From positions 1 through 37,769 of the forward strand of contig CABSIA010000013.1 in assembly GCA_902477645.1 (NCBI GenBank): a stretch of 37,769 bases of DNA, given 5' to 3'. Origin of the DNA: an uncultured Prevotella sp. (GTDB taxonomy: Bacteria > Bacteroidota > Bacteroidia > Bacteroidales > Bacteroidaceae). Below the pieces are notes generated by a model. That model saw only the letters and a list, made by a program, of their open reading frames with translations. It ran no database searches and was not told the DNA's origin. The position numbers and the translations under genes are program-made. Positions 24,657 to 32,695 of the stretch are shown piece after piece. Numbering within the stretch: the stretch's first letter is position 1; every line of letters begins with the position of its first letter.

Positions 24657-24917
24657 GTTTTAATTTAGGTTATAATTTTCTTTTTGCACCTTCGCCAATA
24701 AGGTACATAGTAAAGTATTGGTTTAACGTAAAATAGGCTTCAGCTGGCGGATTTCATTCTTCTCGTCTTAGGAGTAAGAACAGAAGCGTTTGGTTAGTTT
24801 ATCTCCTTTTGTAGTCTGAAAAATATAGTTTTTATAGTTAATTGATAATATTTGCGAAAATTTGGCGTAAAGTTAATATATATTTATGCGTTTTCCAAGA
24901 AACCACAAATATTTTAA

Positions 24918-24972
24918 GTATTTTTTAACTGGGAGGGCAGGTTCTCAACCTGCCCTCCCAGTTAAAAAATAC
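24918..24972. repeat. 26-bp perfect palindromic hairpin
   Basis: Bases 24918-24943 and 24947-24972 are exact reverse complements around the loop CTC, with a GC-rich core (GGGAGGGCAGGTT) flanked by AT runs. A-runs rather than U-runs follow the core on both strands, so it is not a normal intrinsic terminator. A degenerate relative (GGGAGGGCTGGGTTCCAACC then TGCC) occurs at 32291-32314, which suggests a dispersed palindromic repeat family. Confidence 0.85.
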
Positions 24973-25013
24973 AAAAAAATGCCATATAATAAGGTGCAAG
25001 CAAAAGTTTTAAT

Positions 25014-25021
25014 TACTTTTG
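25014..25021 (+). promoter_or_regulatory. Putative -7 box of topA
   Basis: TACTTTTG matches TAnnTTTG, 26 bases before the chosen topA ATG. No convincing -33 box was seen. Its position supports the ATG at 25048 over the upstream in-frame ATG at 24886. Confidence 0.4.
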
Positions 25022-25047
25022 TGCCCCATAAATCATTTTTTCGCAGT

Positions 25048-27375
25048 ATGCAAGACAATTTAGTGATAGTAGAGAGCCCTGCAAAGGCAAAGACTATAGA
25101 AAAGTTTTTAGGCAGCGACTTCAAGGTGATGTCGAGTTACGGACATATACGCGATTTGAAGAAACGTGAGCTAAGCGTAGACGAGAATTCCATGATGCCC
25201 CACTACGAGATACCTGATGAGAAGAAAAAACTCGTAGCCGAGCTGAAGAGCAACGCAAAGAAAGCCAAACAGATTTGGCTGGCTTCCGATGAGGACCGCG
25301 AGGGAGAAGCCATCTCATGGCACCTTTGCGAAGTACTTGGACTCGATGAGGAGAAAACAAAACGCATAGTTTTCCACGAAATTACAAAGCCTGCAATATT
25401 GAAGGCCATAGAAAATCCGCGTGTGCTCGACATGAACCTCGTCAACGCACAGCAGGCACGTAGAGTGCTCGACCGCATTGTAGGCTTCAAGCTCTCGCCG
25501 GTATTGTGGCGTAAGGTAAAGCCCTCTCTTTCTGCCGGCCGTGTGCAGAGCGTTGCCGTAAGACTTATTGTTGAGCGCGAAAGAGAGCTGCAGGCTTTCG
25601 TCAGCGAGCCTTACTACAGAATAAACGCCATTTTCAGCACTATTGCCCAGGACGGCTCTGCCTGCGAGCTTAAGGCAGAGCTCGACACCCGCTTCAAGAC
25701 CCATGAGGAGGCTGTGGAGTTTCTGAACAAGTGCAAGGACGCAACGTTTACAGTAGCATCGGTACAGAAAAAACCTTTGAAAAGAATGCCGGCTCCTCCT
25801 TTCACAACCTCGACACTGCAACAGGAAGCCGCACGCAAACTCGGGTTTACTGTCAGCCAGACCATGATGGTGGCTCAGCACCTGTACGAGAACGGACAGA
25901 TCACATACATGCGTACCGACAGCGTAAACCTGTCACAACTTGCGCTGAACACAAGCGCCGCTGCTATTGAGAACCTATACGGCAACGAGTACGCCAAACG
26001 CCGCAACTACCATACAAGCTCGAAGGGCGCACAGGAGGCTCACGAGGCCATAAGACCCACATTCATGGACCAGCAGGCCATTGAGGGCACCGCACAGGAG
26101 AAACGGCTGTACAGCCTTATCTGGAAACGCACCATCGCATCGCAGATGGCTGACGCCCAGATAGAGAAAACAACTATCACTATAAACGTCAACGGCTCAA
26201 GCCATAAGTTTGTGGCCAACGGCGAGGTTGTTACTTTCGACGGTTTCCTGAAAGTTTACACCGAGTCGACTGATGACGACAACAACAGCTCCGAGGAACA
26301 CTCTATTTTGCCCGTAATCTGCGAGGGCGACGAGCTGCGGCAAAAAGAGATAACATCGACCGAGAGATTTAGCCAAGGACCGGCACGATACACAGAGGCA
26401 AGCCTTGTACACAAACTTGAGGAATTGGGCATTGGGCGTCCGTCCACATACGCCCCTACAATCTCCACGATCCAACAGCGCGAATATGTGCAGAAAGGCG
26501 ACAAAGGCGGCGAGGAGCGCCATTACGCAGTAGACACCCTGAAAAACGGCTCGCTCACATCGAGGCAGAAAAAAGAAATGGCAGGTTCTGACAAGGGAAA
26601 ACTGCTGCCTACCGACATAGGCATGGTAGTGAACGACTTCCTGATGAAGAACTTCCCCGAAATAATGGACTATAACTTCACCGCACGTGTAGAGGAGCAG
26701 TTCGACCAAATTGCCGAGGGCAAGGAGGAATGGCTCGAAATGATGAAGACGTTCGACAAAGGCTTTGAGCCAACCGTGAAAAAAGTGATGAACGAGAGGT
26801 CGGAGCATAAAGCCGGCGAGCGTATGCTCGGAAACGACCCAAAGACGGGCAAGCCTGTATATGTGAAGATTTGCCGTTTCGGACCAGCCGTACAGATTGG
26901 CTCCGCCGAAGACAAGGACAAACCGCAGTTTGCGCAGATGCCATCGGACAAGAGCATCGAGACCATAACACTCGAGGAGGCTCTTGAGCTGTTCAAACTG
27001 CCACGCACCGTCGGCGAGTTCGAAGGCTCACCTGTAGTAATCGGTGCCGGAAGATTCGGCCCGTACGTAATGCACCAGAAGAAGTATGCGTCGCTGCCTG
27101 CCGGAGAGAATCCGATGACAATAACACTCGAAAGCGCCATTGACATAATTCTGAAGAAAAGACAGCAGGAGGAGCAGCGCCACATAAAAGTCTTTGAGGA
27201 AGACCCGAAAATGGAGGTGCTGAACGGACGCTACGGCCCATATATAGCCTACGACGGAAAGAACTACCGTCTGCCAAAAACTCTGCACGACAAAGCTGCC
27301 GGACTGTCTTACGGACAATGTATGGATATTGTCAACTCGGCTCCCGAGCCAAAGGCAAGGGCCAAAAGGAAATAG
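25048..27375 (+). CDS. topA: DNA topoisomerase I
   Basis: Type IA topoisomerase that relaxes negative supercoils. Start at ATG 25048 (MQDNLVIVESPAKAKTIEKF), which matches the family N-terminus; this gives 775 residues. The Toprim domain covers about 3-115 with acidic cluster DEDREGE at 81-87. The active-site tyrosine is Tyr287 in QITYMRTDSVNL. After the catalytic core, three short repeats (CRFGPAVQIG, GRFGPYVMH, GRYGPYIAY) form the Bacteroidetes-style C-terminus in place of the zinc ribbons of E. coli TopA. The ending KARAKRK is basic. aroK begins one base after the stop, so topA and aroK are translationally close or co-transcribed. Confidence 0.97.
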   Translation: MQDNLVIVESPAKAKTIEKFLGSDFKVMSSYGHIRDLKKRELSVDENSMMPHYEIPDEKKKLVAELKSNAKKAKQIWLASDEDREGEAISWHLCEVLGLDEEKTKRIVFHEITKPAILKAIENPRVLDMNLVNAQQARRVLDRIVGFKLSPVLWRKVKPSLSAGRVQSVAVRLIVERERELQAFVSEPYYRINAIFSTIAQDGSACELKAELDTRFKTHEEAVEFLNKCKDATFTVASVQKKPLKRMPAPPFTTSTLQQEAARKLGFTVSQTMMVAQHLYENGQITYMRTDSVNLSQLALNTSAAAIENLYGNEYAKRRNYHTSSKGAQEAHEAIRPTFMDQQAIEGTAQEKRLYSLIWKRTIASQMADAQIEKTTITINVNGSSHKFVANGEVVTFDGFLKVYTESTDDDNNSSEEHSILPVICEGDELRQKEITSTERFSQGPARYTEASLVHKLEELGIGRPSTYAPTISTIQQREYVQKGDKGGEERHYAVDTLKNGSLTSRQKKEMAGSDKGKLLPTDIGMVVNDFLMKNFPEIMDYNFTARVEEQFDQIAEGKEEWLEMMKTFDKGFEPTVKKVMNERSEHKAGERMLGNDPKTGKPVYVKICRFGPAVQIGSAEDKDKPQFAQMPSDKSIETITLEEALELFKLPRTVGEFEGSPVVIGAGRFGPYVMHQKKYASLPAGENPMTITLESAIDIILKKRQQEEQRHIKVFEEDPKMEVLNGRYGPYIAYDGKNYRLPKTLHDKAAGLSYGQCMDIVNSAPEPKARAKRK

Positions 27376-27376
27376 C

Positions 27377-27904
27377 ATGAGGAGAATTATTTTCATCGGA
27401 TATATGGGGTCGGGAAAAACCACCGTAGGAAAGGCGCTTAGCAAAGAGACCGGCATGCCTTTCTACGACCTCGACTGGTATATAGAGAGCAGAATGAGAA
27501 AAACGGTGAAGCAGCTGTTCGACAGCGTGGGCGAGGAGGGCTTCCGCAAAATTGAGCACAACATGCTGCACGAGGTGGCAGAGTTCGAGAATGTCATAAT
27601 CAGCTGCGGAGGCGGTACTCCATGCTTTTTCGACAACATGGACTACATAAACCAACAGGCAGACACGGTTTATCTGAAGGCCTCGCCAGAGGTGCTGTAC
27701 GGACATCTCAAAATGGGAAAGACCGTACGGCCGCTGCTGCTCAACAAAACTCCCGGGGAGGTCAGCATGTTCATACAGCAACAGCTCGAAGAGAGACGCC
27801 CGTTCTACGAAAAGGCAAAATTCACCCTCAACGTAGACCTCATGGACAACTACGAGAAAATAAAAATCTCAGTGGAGAAGGTCAGGGAAATGCTGAAGAT
27901 ATAA
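27377..27904 (+). CDS. aroK: Shikimate kinase
   Basis: Phosphorylates shikimate to shikimate-3-phosphate in aromatic amino acid synthesis (cytoplasm). 175 residues from ATG 27377, normal for the family. The P-loop is GSGKTTVG at 11-18; the substrate site includes DLDWYIE (about 31-37) and the glycine triad in SCGGGTPCF; the lid arginine is in KTVRPLL. The in-frame ATG 16 codons upstream lies inside topA and is rejected. It probably shares a transcript with topA. Confidence 0.96.
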   Translation: MRRIIFIGYMGSGKTTVGKALSKETGMPFYDLDWYIESRMRKTVKQLFDSVGEEGFRKIEHNMLHEVAEFENVIISCGGGTPCFFDNMDYINQQADTVYLKASPEVLYGHLKMGKTVRPLLLNKTPGEVSMFIQQQLEERRPFYEKAKFTLNVDLMDNYEKIKISVEKVREMLKI

Positions 27905-28109
27905 CACCTACGCCAAATCGGATTGCAAATCCACATCAACCGCAGGAAGTTGTAGGGCCGCTATGTATAGCGGCCGCAATTGACGTTTTGAGCATAAAAA
28001 CGAAATATGTCTTATTGCTTGCGGCCGCTATACATAGCGGCCCTACTACAATCAATATTACAAACACGATTCAACAAATACCCACAAAGAAAAAGAATAA
28101 GAACAAAGA
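27905..28109. repeat. 28-bp inverted repeat between aroK and speA
   Basis: Bases 27952-27979 and 28019-28046 are perfect reverse complements (core GTAGGGCCGCTATGTATAGC / GCTATACATAGCGGCCCTAC), separated by 39 bases. Each arm contains its own 9-bp palindrome GGCCGCTAT/ATAGCGGCC, so a hairpin or a cruciform with side stems can form. No gene is present. It could end the topA-aroK transcript or be a mobile palindromic repeat. Confidence 0.85.
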
Positions 28110-30002
28110 ATGAAGAAATGGACTATTGAAGACTCCAAGGAGCTTTACAACATCAACGGATGGGGCGTTTCGTATTTCGGTGTCAACGAAAAAGGAAACG
28201 TATATGTCACTCCATGCAAGGACAAGACACAGATTGACCTCCGCGAGGTGATGGACGAACTGGCGCTGCGCGATGTCACCTCACCCGTTTTGCTGCGGTT
28301 TCCCGACATCCTCGACAACCGTATCGAGAAAACAGCCAGCTGCTTCGAGCAGGCAAAGAAAGAATACGGCTTCAAGGGAGAGAACTTCATAATCTATCCT
28401 GTAAAGGTAAACCAGATGCAGCCCGTAGTGGAGGAGATTATCTCGCACGGACGGAAATTCAACCTCGGACTCGAGGCCGGCTCAAAACCTGAGCTGCACG
28501 CCGTGATTGCCGTACAATGCCAGAGCGACTCACTCATAATCTGCAACGGCTACAAAGACCAGGCATACATAGAGCTGGCTCTGCTGGCACAGAAAATGGG
28601 AAAGCGGATTTTTATCGTCGTGGAGAAACTCAACGAGCTGGAGACCATCGCAAAGGCCGCAAAGAAACTGAACGTGAAGCCAAACCTCGGAATAAGAATT
28701 AAGCTGGCCTCAAGCGGCTCCGGCAAATGGGAGGAAAGCGGAGGCGACGCATCGAAATTCGGACTCACCAGCGCCGAGCTGCTGCAGGCTCTCGACATGC
28801 TCGAGCAGAAAGGAATGCACGACTGCCTGAAGCTCATACACTTCCACATCGGCTCACAGATAACAAAGATACGCCGCATACAGACAGCCCTGCGGGAGGC
28901 ATCGCAATTCTACATAAACCTGCACAAAATGGGATACAACGTGGAATTTGTAGACTGCGGCGGCGGACTTGGCGTAGACTATGACGGCACAAGGTCGTCG
29001 AACAGCGAAAGCTCCGTAAACTACAGCATTCAGGAGTATGTCAACGACTGTATCTACACCTTTGTGGAGGCTGCCGACAAAAACGAAATCCCACACCCCA
29101 ACATCATTACCGAGAGCGGACGCTCGCTTACAGCCCACCACTCTGTTTTGGTAATTGATGTGCTCGAGACCGCAAGCCTGCCCGAGATGCCCGAGGAGTT
29201 TGAGGCCAAACAGAGCGACCACAAACTCGTAAAAGACCTTTACGATATTTGGGACAACCTCAGCACACGCTCAATGCTCGAGGACTGGCACGACGCGGAG
29301 CAGATACGCGAGGAGGCGCTGGAGCTGTTCAGCCACGGCATTGTAGACCTGAAGACAAGGGCCGAGATTGAGAGAATGTACTGGAGCGTGGCACACGAGA
29401 TAAACTCTCTGGCCAAGAACATGAAACACGTGCCCGAGGAGCTGAAAAACCTCGATAAGCTGCTTGCCGACAAATATTTCTGCAACTTCTCGCTTTTCCA
29501 GAGCCTTCCCGACTCTTGGGCCATCGACCAGCTGTTCCCGATAGTGCCCATACAGCGGCTTTGCGAGCGCCCCGCGCGGCATGCCACCCTACAGGACATA
29601 ACCTGCGACTCTGACGGCAAAATATCGAACTTCGTAGCCGGAGGTCACATAAAGCACGTGCTGCCCATACACTCGCTGAAAAAGAACGAGTCGTACTATC
29701 TCGGAATTTTCCTCGTTGGCGCATATCAGGAAATTCTCGGCGACATGCACAACCTGTTTGGCGACACCAACGCGGTGCATATCTCGGTGAAAGACGGAAA
29801 ATACCACATAGACCAGATTATAGACGGCGAGACCGTTGAGGAGGTTCTCGACTACGTGCAGTACAACTGCAAAAAACTCGTCCGACAGCTCGAGACATGG
29901 GTGACAAAGAGCGTAAAGGAAGGAAAAATCAGCCTTGAGGAGGGTAAGGAATTCCTCGGCACTTACCGCTCTGGACTTTATGGATATACGTATTTGGAAT
30001 AA
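28110..30002 (+). CDS. speA: Biosynthetic arginine decarboxylase
   Basis: PLP-dependent decarboxylase converting arginine to agmatine, the entry to polyamine (putrescine/spermidine) synthesis. The length of 630 residues matches the SpeA family. The PLP-binding lysine is Lys99 in YPVKVNQ. Other family signatures are NLGLEAGSKPEL, FHIGSQI, VDCGGGLGVDYDGT and TESGRSLTAHHSVLV. The C-terminal half (NFSLFQSLPDSWAIDQLFPI, LGIFLVGAYQEILGDMHNLFG) is also typical. Start at ATG 28110. It is flanked by inverted repeats on both sides and is probably its own transcription unit. Confidence 0.97.
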   Translation: MKKWTIEDSKELYNINGWGVSYFGVNEKGNVYVTPCKDKTQIDLREVMDELALRDVTSPVLLRFPDILDNRIEKTASCFEQAKKEYGFKGENFIIYPVKVNQMQPVVEEIISHGRKFNLGLEAGSKPELHAVIAVQCQSDSLIICNGYKDQAYIELALLAQKMGKRIFIVVEKLNELETIAKAAKKLNVKPNLGIRIKLASSGSGKWEESGGDASKFGLTSAELLQALDMLEQKGMHDCLKLIHFHIGSQITKIRRIQTALREASQFYINLHKMGYNVEFVDCGGGLGVDYDGTRSSNSESSVNYSIQEYVNDCIYTFVEAADKNEIPHPNIITESGRSLTAHHSVLVIDVLETASLPEMPEEFEAKQSDHKLVKDLYDIWDNLSTRSMLEDWHDAEQIREEALELFSHGIVDLKTRAEIERMYWSVAHEINSLAKNMKHVPEELKNLDKLLADKYFCNFSLFQSLPDSWAIDQLFPIVPIQRLCERPARHATLQDITCDSDGKISNFVAGGHIKHVLPIHSLKKNESYYLGIFLVGAYQEILGDMHNLFGDTNAVHISVKDGKYHIDQIIDGETVEEVLDYVQYNCKKLVRQLETWVTKSVKEGKISLEEGKEFLGTYRSGLYGYTYLE

Positions 30003-30022
30003 ATAAGCAAGAAACACACTTT

Positions 30023-30260
30023 GCACGCCCTGAAAGGGCATAAGGCGCATAGCCCAGGGCAGAGCGAAGCGGCACCCTGGGTAAAATACCATAACTTACG
30101 GATATGCGCCCTGTAAGGGCAAAGGCGTTAATCGCTATAAAAAATCATCCGTGTTTTTACGCCTTTGCCCTTACAGGGCGCATTTATCACGTGCGTCAAA
30201 ACCCAGGGCGCCGCTTCGCTCTGCCCTGGGCTATGCGCCTTATGCCCTTTCAGGGCGCGC
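30023..30260. repeat. Nested palindromic intergenic element
   Basis: Outer arms 30026-30082 and 30201-30257 (57 nt each) are reverse complements with one mismatch (30074). Inside them a second perfect pair of 25-nt arms lies at 30104-30128 and 30159-30183. The outer arms hold smaller palindromes of their own (GCCCTGAAAGGGC; CCCAGGG...CCCTGGG around AGCGAAGCGG). The GC-rich arms contrast with the AT-rich bases around them. I recall similar CAGGGC/GCCCTG intergenic repeats from other Bacteroidales. It fills almost the whole 300-base speA-argB gap, with no ORF of its own. Confidence 0.9.
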
Positions 30261-30302
30261 TGCTTGCGAAAATATGATTAATTTACAGAAAACATTGAAA
30301 CA

Positions 30303-31076
30303 ATGGAGAAAATAACCGTAGTGAAAGTTGGCGGTGCCGTAGTTGAGGACGAGGCACAGCTGACAACCCTGCTCAAGGACTTTGCTGCCATAGAGGGCAA
30401 CAAAGTCCTTGTGCATGGCGGAGGCCGCAGTGCGACAAAAATGGCGGCACAGCTCGGCATAGAGACAAAAATGGTGAACGGCAGGCGTATCACAGACCGT
30501 GAGATGCTGAACGTTGTCACGATGGTCTATGGCGGACTCGTAAACAAAAACGTCGTGGCAAAACTGCAGGCGGCGGGTGTGAGCGCACTCGGACTGACAG
30601 GTGCCGACATCGACATTATACGCTCGCACCGCCGCCCGGTAAAAGACGGTGTCGACTTCGGTTTTGTAGGCGACGTGGGCTATGCCAACGGCAAAATGCT
30701 GCACACTCTCGTAGAGGCTGGTATCGTACCCGTTATGGCACCACTGACCCACGACGGCAAAGGAAATATCTTAAATACCAACGCCGACACAATAGCGTCG
30801 GAGACGGCAAAGGCGCTGGCTCCATATTACGATGTCACGCTGATATTCTGCTTCGAGAAAAAAGGAGTGTTGGCTAATCCAGACGACGACGACAGCGTAA
30901 TTCCGTCAATAACACCACAGCAGTTCCGTGAGCTTGCAGCTGACGGAACAATAGCCGGAGGAATGATTCCGAAACTCGAAAATTCATTCAACGCCATCGA
31001 AAACGGTGTCAGCCAAGTGATTATAACACTCGCCTCGGCAATAGACGGCAAGCATGGGACAATACTGAAAAAGTAA
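30303..31076 (+). CDS. argB: Acetylglutamate kinase
   Basis: Phosphorylates N-acetyl-L-glutamate (or the N-succinyl analogue used by some Bacteroidetes) in arginine biosynthesis. 257 residues, normal for ArgB. Amino-acid-kinase signatures: VVKVGGAVVED (ATP-binding, 6-16), VHGGGRSAT (37-45), LGLTGADIDIIR, LNTNADTIASETAKAL (substrate site) and GGMIPKLENSFNAI. Start at ATG 30303 directly after the nested palindrome. Together with speA it clusters arginine synthesis and use, but the palindrome suggests separate transcripts. Confidence 0.96.
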   Translation: MEKITVVKVGGAVVEDEAQLTTLLKDFAAIEGNKVLVHGGGRSATKMAAQLGIETKMVNGRRITDREMLNVVTMVYGGLVNKNVVAKLQAAGVSALGLTGADIDIIRSHRRPVKDGVDFGFVGDVGYANGKMLHTLVEAGIVPVMAPLTHDGKGNILNTNADTIASETAKALAPYYDVTLIFCFEKKGVLANPDDDDSVIPSITPQQFRELAADGTIAGGMIPKLENSFNAIENGVSQVIITLASAIDGKHGTILKK

Positions 31077-31101
31077 ATAAAAGTTAAAAACAGGGCGGTT
31101 C

Positions 31102-31128
31102 TGTAACAACTCCCTGTATTAATCCGTC
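31102..31128 (+). promoter_or_regulatory. Putative ECF-type promoter of the sigma factor gene
   Basis: TGTAAC (31102-31107) and CGTC (31125-31128) are 17 bases apart. This fits the AAC-core -35 and CGT-core -10 layout of ECF sigma factors and lies 18 bases before the ATG. It suggests autoregulation; inferred from pattern only. Confidence 0.4.
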
Positions 31129-31146
31129 AACCTAACAGAGAACAAG

Positions 31147-31659
31147 ATGAAGAGGGTAAACTTCCGAAACGACATCCTGCCGATGAAAAACACTCTCTAT
31201 CGGCTCGCCCTACGCATAACGTGCGACCGCACAGAGGCTGAGGACATCGTACAGGACACTCTCATAAAGGTCTGGAACAAACGGGAACACTGGGACGAGA
31301 TAGAGGCTATTGAGGCATTCTGCATGACAATATGCAGAAACCTGGCACTCGACAGAATTCGGAAAAAGGATATACACAGCGACTCCCTCGACGACGGGCA
31401 CCACGAAAAGCCCTCTGCACAAAACAATCCCTACGAGGACTTGAGCCAGAAAGACAGAATAGAACTGGTGAGAAAAATCGTAGACCAGCTGCCCGAGAAA
31501 CAGCGGACTTGCATACAGCTACGCGACTTTGAGGGGAAAACCTACAAAGAGGTGGCTGAGACAATGCAGATTTCTGAAGACCAGGTGAAGATAAACATCT
31601 TCAGAGGCCGGCAGACCATTAAACAACGCTTTAAGGAATTTGACGATTATGGATTATAA
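31147..31659 (+). CDS. ECF-type RNA polymerase sigma factor (170 aa)
   Basis: A compact sigma-70 family regulator with only regions 2 and 4. Region 2 is at about 10-85 (LYRLALRITCDRTEAEDIVQDTL, then AFCMTICRNLALDRIRKK). Region 4 is about 115-160 (LPEKQRTCIQLRDFEGKTYK, then EDQVKINIFRGRQTI, the helix-turn-helix). Length and organisation fit the extracytoplasmic-function class. The following gene overlaps its last 11 bases, the arrangement expected for a sigma/regulator pair. The likely promoter upstream suggests that it controls itself; the other targets are unknown. Confidence 0.93.
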   Translation: MKRVNFRNDILPMKNTLYRLALRITCDRTEAEDIVQDTLIKVWNKREHWDEIEAIEAFCMTICRNLALDRIRKKDIHSDSLDDGHHEKPSAQNNPYEDLSQKDRIELVRKIVDQLPEKQRTCIQLRDFEGKTYKEVAETMQISEDQVKINIFRGRQTIKQRFKEFDDYGL

Positions 31660-32134
31660 GTACATTGACCAACTGCTCGAACGCTACTGGCGATGCGAGA
31701 CAACTCTGGAAGAAGAGGACATACTGAGGTCGTTCTTCAGCCAGAAAGACGTGCCGGTGGAGCTGCTCAGGTACAAAGACCTGTTCACATACGAACAGAC
31801 CTCTGTCAGGCAGGATGTGTTGGACGATGATTTCGATGCCAGGATACTTGCCATGACTGAGGAGGCTGTGCCTGTGAAGGCCAAGGTGATAAGTTTCAGC
31901 CAACGGCTCAGGCCACTGCTGAAAGCCGCCGCGGTGGTGGCTGTGATACTGACACTGGCAAACGCCCTGCAGGTGCCGTTCGCAAACAACAACAACCCGA
32001 TAAGCCAATATGACGGCTACGAGAAGGTTATCCACGGCACATCGGTGGCAATGACAGATAGCGCCGTGGTAGACTCCATGAAAAGGAGCATTGCCGAGCC
32101 ACAGACACAGGACATCCCGGTCGTAATAAAATAA
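31649..32134 (+). CDS. Small membrane protein overlapping the sigma gene, possible anti-sigma (161 aa)
   Basis: Start at ATG 31649 (MDYKYIDQLLERYWRCETTL), 11 bases inside the sigma gene, implying translational coupling; an upstream in-frame TTG at 31640 is less likely. The N-terminal 85 residues are charged, helical and cytoplasmic-looking (EEDILRSFFSQKDVPVELLR). One transmembrane segment follows at about 93-113 (KAAAVVAVILTLANALQVPF). The short C-terminal part of about 45 residues would be periplasmic. I recall similar proteins next to ECF sigma factors in Bacteroides, sometimes misannotated. An anti-sigma or signal-input role is inferred from position and topology; it does not look like FecR. 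Confidence 0.75.
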   Translation: MDYKYIDQLLERYWRCETTLEEEDILRSFFSQKDVPVELLRYKDLFTYEQTSVRQDVLDDDFDARILAMTEEAVPVKAKVISFSQRLRPLLKAAAVVAVILTLANALQVPFANNNNPISQYDGYEKVIHGTSVAMTDSAVVDSMKRSIAEPQTQDIPVVIK

Positions 32135-32240
32135 AAGACTATTTTCTATGCTTACTCTATAAAATATCATTTTTAGTAAAACAACAATCACGAAGCTGTG
32201 AAGCTTCACACTCTCTCAAATTTTCATAACATATTAACTC

Positions 32241-32285
32241 GAAGGAGCCAACTCCCAAACAGGGAAAGTGGTTCCTTCTTTCGTT
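32241..32285 (+). terminator. Possible terminator of the sigma factor operon
   Basis: GAAGGAGCCAACTCCC pairs imperfectly with GGGAAAGTGGTTCCTTC around the loop AAACA and is followed by TTTCGTT. It has one bulge and a G-U pair, and lies about 110 bases past the stop at 32134. The U-run is short. Confidence 0.45.
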
Positions 32286-32408
32286 AAACAGGGAGGGCTG
32301 GGTTCCAACCTGCCACAAAACAAAATTATGCCACAGTCCCCAAAACGTGGCATCTGATGCTAAATAGCCAACAAGATACGGTTCTGGTATCATTTAAAAC
32401 CACGCAGA

Positions 32409-32498
32409 AAAATGAAGCAAGGAGCATCTGCCATCGTAAGCGGGTTCATTGGCCAACGCAAGCGGTTGCGTTGCCATTTGCAAGCGGCTACATTTTTC
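32409..32498. repeat. 90-nt periodic GCAAGCGG element, copy 2
   Basis: Aligns without gaps to 5961-6050 (64 of 90 identical). Three 22-nt units start at 32435 (CGTAAGCGGG), 32457 (CGCAAGCGGT) and 32479 (TGCAAGCGGC). Unlike copy 1, its left part does not pair with the first unit, so it lacks the terminator hairpin. It lies in the long gap before GH16, in the same relative orientation on the plus strand. Confidence 0.75.
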
Positions 32499-32610
32499 AG
32501 AGTTTTTTCTAACGAAAAACGGCCAAGTCTTTAAGCACAGTCCGACTTCTATAAAAATTCTTTTTTTTCGAAGATTTACCTCAAGCAGAAAGATTTTGGA
32601 AAGTTTTTGC

Positions 32611-32618
32611 TATCTTTG
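32611..32618 (+). promoter_or_regulatory. Putative -7 box of the GH16 gene
   Basis: TATCTTTG matches TAnnTTTG, about 78 bases before the GH16 ATG. No correctly spaced -33 box was found. Confidence 0.5.
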
Positions 32619-32695
32619 CAAAAAACAACATTCTATATCAAAAAACAACTAAAAATGACTACGGATATAACCGATAGTCAACAAACCAGCAAGCT

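Larger units (their letters stand above)
24657..25047. other. Divergent intergenic region between the 1525-aa gene and topA
   Basis: This 391-base stretch contains no supported gene. It holds the 26-bp perfect hairpin at 24918-24972. A plus-strand -7 box TACTTTTG at 25014-25021 is suited to topA. A weak minus-strand -7-like TAACTTTA at 24875-24868 could serve the 1525-residue gene. An in-frame extension of topA from 24886 runs through the hairpin and is not considered coding. Confidence 0.5.
32135..32695. other. Long intergenic region with hairpins and repeat copies
   Basis: No gene is supported in these 561 bases. In order, I see: a hairpin at 32241-32278 (GAAGGAGCC ... GGTTCCTTC followed by TTTCGTT), a likely terminator for the sigma operon; a degenerate relative of the topA hairpin at 32291-32314; a short stem TGCCAC/GTGGCA near 32325-32354; the second copy of the 90-nt periodic element at 32409-32498; and the -7 box TATCTTTG at 32611-32618 for the GH16 gene. 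Confidence 0.6.

Noticed and set aside
24918..24972. Intrinsic terminator at the topA hairpin
   Set aside because: A-runs, not U-runs, follow the GC core on both strands.
24886..25047. N-terminal extension of TopA by 54 residues
   Set aside because: It is translated through the 26-bp palindrome and across the -7 box; homologous TopA proteins begin at MQDNLVIVESP-like sequence.
26197..26808. Minus-strand ORF (203 codons) inside topA
   Set aside because: Antisense shadow of topA with no independent signals.
32435..32500. CRISPR-like array from the 22-nt units
   Set aside because: Units are contiguous and diverged, with no constant repeat/variable spacer pattern and no cas genes.
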